42,401 nucleotides of DNA from JBCCEV01 sp039030125 (GTDB lineage Bacteria; Pseudomonadota; Gammaproteobacteria; Ga0077536). How positions within the stretch are numbered: the first letter of the stretch is position 1; each line of letters starts with the position of its first letter. The notes beneath the pieces were generated by a model. It was not told where the DNA came from. It saw only the letters and a program-made list of their open reading frames with translations, and searched no databases. Shown here one piece after another: positions 41,166 to 42,401 of the stretch. The position numbers and the translations under genes are program-made. The DNA is taken from positions 1 through 42,401 of the forward strand of contig JBCCEV010000014.1 of NCBI GenBank assembly GCA_039030125.1, written 5' to 3'.

Positions 41166-41498
41166 ATGCATCTCCTGATTTTTGGGACACGGTTATCCCC
41201 TATCCTCTGCGGGAATTCGGGTGATCGGTGTGGCACTTCTTTGATGCGCCATCATTTATTTTGTCCGTCACACATTGTGCATAATCAGCCGGTGTTTCGC
41301 GACCGCTGGAAATGCAAGAAAGTGTGTCGGCTGTCTCACAATCGTATCCCTCGATTGAGGTCCTCGATTTGAGGGTTTAGTTTGATGGATTAAGTGTCAC
41401 GCTCGGCATTGCCAAACAAAAGAAAGTTCCCGGGTGCTCGAAGGGGTCGGGCACCCGGGACAACAGCGCCTTATTCGCGCCAAGGGGGGGAGGGATAT
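41166..41498. other. Gap between the haloperoxidase gene and the periplasmic pair
   Basis: No gene seen. It contains two tandem imperfect copies of a small palindrome, CCTCGATTGAGG (41349-41360) and CCTCGATTTGAGG (41362-41374), and the terminator at 41428-41460. The repeats lie upstream of the haloperoxidase gene and could be an operator. Confidence 0.4.
41428..41460 (-). terminator. Terminator after the Cys-rich protein gene
   Basis: TCCCGGGTGC (41428-41437) and GCACCCGGGA (41451-41460) form a perfect 10-base stem with a 13-base loop. On the minus strand it is followed by ACTTTCTTTTG, moderately T-rich. It lies 38 bases beyond the stop at 41499. Confidence 0.75.
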
Positions 41499-41921
41499 TT
41501 ACTGCGCCGCCAGGTCATCCCGCTGTCGCTGACGGTCCGGCTTACATGCCAGAACATCGCCAATCTGCGTACAGGATCCCGATCTAGTCCGATTGCCACG
41601 ACTCACCGAGCATTCAGTGCCCGCCGGCAAGTCGCGGCACGCATCAATTGCGAACTGCGGAGGTTGGCGAAATTGCCCGCCACCGCGGCTCTCGCCGCGA
41701 CAGCGTAATTCGTTTTTCGCCAATTCACAGCGACCATCGACGTATCCGCGCCGGCCTTCAAAGCTGCAAACGGCGCCTTGCGCTGCGCCGTCGCATGCAT
41801 CGGCGGCGGCTTGGGCGCGCGGGGCATCGAAAGCAGGCGGAAGTGCAAGGTCTTCCGCTGCGAGGGCTGTGATCGAAGCGGCGCAACACATCATAAGCGT
41901 TAAAATTTTCATTGGTCTCAC
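41499..41921 (-). CDS. Secreted Cys-repeat protein of unknown function
   Basis: This 140-residue protein starts at GTG 41921, overlapping the upstream stop as GTGA with GGAG 8 bases ahead; ATG 41912 is an alternative. A signal peptide (KILTLMMCCAASITALAA) is followed by two copies of a ~40-residue Cys repeat: ACDGAAQGAVCSFEGRRG with GRCELAKNELRC, and ACRDLPAGTECSVSRGNR with GSCTQIGDVLAC. Each copy has four cysteines, so two disulfides per repeat are likely in the periplasm. The repeat is met in other proteobacterial secreted proteins, without known function. It is coupled to the Spy-like gene. Confidence 0.75.
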   Translation of the reverse strand: MRPMKILTLMMCCAASITALAAEDLALPPAFDAPRAQAAADACDGAAQGAVCSFEGRRGYVDGRCELAKNELRCRGESRGGGQFRQPPQFAIDACRDLPAGTECSVSRGNRTRSGSCTQIGDVLACKPDRQRQRDDLAAQ

Positions 41922-42346
41922 ATCAAACGCTCCGATGCCATGGCAAGCTCTGCGAGTTGTGCCTGTTGCTCCTCGGTGAACAACGCGATGAGCGCTTGAC
42001 GGTAACGGAACTGCAAAACGATGAGTTCGTTAAGCGCAAATTGCCTAGCGCTCAACAATTTTCTGAGCAGCGGTTCGTCAAGACCGGCCACAACCTGAGG
42101 GTCTCGCAGGTCACGTTCGGCGCGCACCAGCATGTCAAGGTAGGGTTCGGCCTCATGGTTTAGTGTGGCGATTTCGGCATCGAACACTTTGCGCTGTTCA
42201 TCTGAGAGCTCGAGTTTCTCCAAGATTTTGCCTTGGTCTAACACCGACCACGTCGGGTCGTCATAAAATCCTGTTGGTGTTGCGCCAGCCGCTATTGTGG
42301 TTACCAGAGATAACGCCAGACAGGCCGCGTAGATATGTTTTTTCAT
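41918..42346 (-). CDS. Small Spy/CpxP-like periplasmic helical protein
   Basis: This 142-residue protein starts at ATG 42346 with AGGAG 7 bases upstream. A signal peptide (MKKHIYAACLALSLVTTIAA) is followed by a helix-rich, charged region: LELSDEQRKVFDAEIATLNH, YLDMLVRAERDLRDPQV, LRKLLSARQFALNELIVLQF and LFTEEQQAQLAEL. The LSDEQ...F TEEQQ spacing recalls the LTxxQ motifs of Spy/CpxP proteins, which act as periplasmic chaperones or metal sensors; the match is by pattern only. No metal-binding His/Cys cluster is visible. It is translationally coupled to the Cys-repeat gene; the pair's purpose is unknown. The promoter should lie near or beyond the window edge. Confidence 0.75.
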   Translation of the reverse strand: MKKHIYAACLALSLVTTIAAGATPTGFYDDPTWSVLDQGKILEKLELSDEQRKVFDAEIATLNHEAEPYLDMLVRAERDLRDPQVVAGLDEPLLRKLLSARQFALNELIVLQFRYRQALIALFTEEQQAQLAELAMASERLM

Positions 42347-42401
42347 TTCAATTCTCCTATCCAATAACATAACCGCGCCCCGCCAAGCAGGTTGAGAACG
42401 C

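Noticed and set aside
1..42401. CRISPR arrays, rRNA/tRNA genes, insertion sequences, phage or toxin-antitoxin genes
   Set aside because: I looked for spaced direct repeats, conserved RNA segments and transposase or integrase motifs on both strands and saw none.

Overview
The window is about 42.4 kb of dense, moderately GC-rich bacterial chromosome with short intergenic gaps and many ATGA/GTGA start-stop overlaps. The gene content (ECF11-type RpoE with a zinc ChrR anti-sigma factor, Cfa-type methyltransferase, Spy-like periplasmic protein, Tat substrates, lipoprotein, periplasmic M1 peptidase) points to an aerobic Gram-negative proteobacterium. I think an uncultivated gammaproteobacterium is most likely, but that is inference. 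I found no rRNA, tRNA, CRISPR array, insertion sequence or phage gene.

Region 1 (1-1609) is the end of a CobW-type zinc GTPase coupled to a DUF1826 protein. Region 2 (1644-11665) is a photo-oxidative stress island: rpoE-chrR; an operon of FAD oxidoreductase, DUF1365, Cfa-like methyltransferase and MFS transporter; DUF3833 lipoprotein divergent from DUF6134-SDR-NTF2-like; and a photolyase. Four promoter-like sequences in its two divergent intergenic regions share the layout TGATC(n)-N18-TA, the form expected for ECF11 sigma factors, so the island looks like one regulon. The FAD oxidoreductase is split by a one-base deletion in a C run. Region 3 (11767-17646) holds the NodU-type carbamoyltransferase/SxtJ/DUF5989 module, a sulfotransferase, a glutathione transferase, a membrane Ser/Thr kinase and two small unknown genes.

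Region 4 (17835-28134) is catabolic: hyuA-hyuB (hydantoinase/oxoprolinase), an intrinsic terminator, then an OYE-type FMN/4Fe-4S reductase, a dimethylglycine-dehydrogenase-like FAD/GcvT protein and a luciferase-like (LLM) oxidoreductase, followed by a small sulfotransferase on the other strand. Together they suggest breakdown of an N-methylated amine or cyclic amide. Region 5 (28221-32229) has an arylformamidase-like hydrolase, then gnd, pgl and a protein that keeps the coenzyme and sugar-phosphate residues of mycobacterial F420-dependent glucose-6-phosphate dehydrogenase. These three would make a complete oxidative pentose-phosphate branch whose first step reduces F420. This is the most unusual observation in the window.

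Region 6 (32230-42401) holds a Tat-exported DUF3047 protein, a MOSC protein, an M1 aminopeptidase that appears to start at ATT, a DAHP synthase with a leader containing mutually exclusive hairpins, a Tat-exported vanadium haloperoxidase, and an overlapping pair of small periplasmic proteins.
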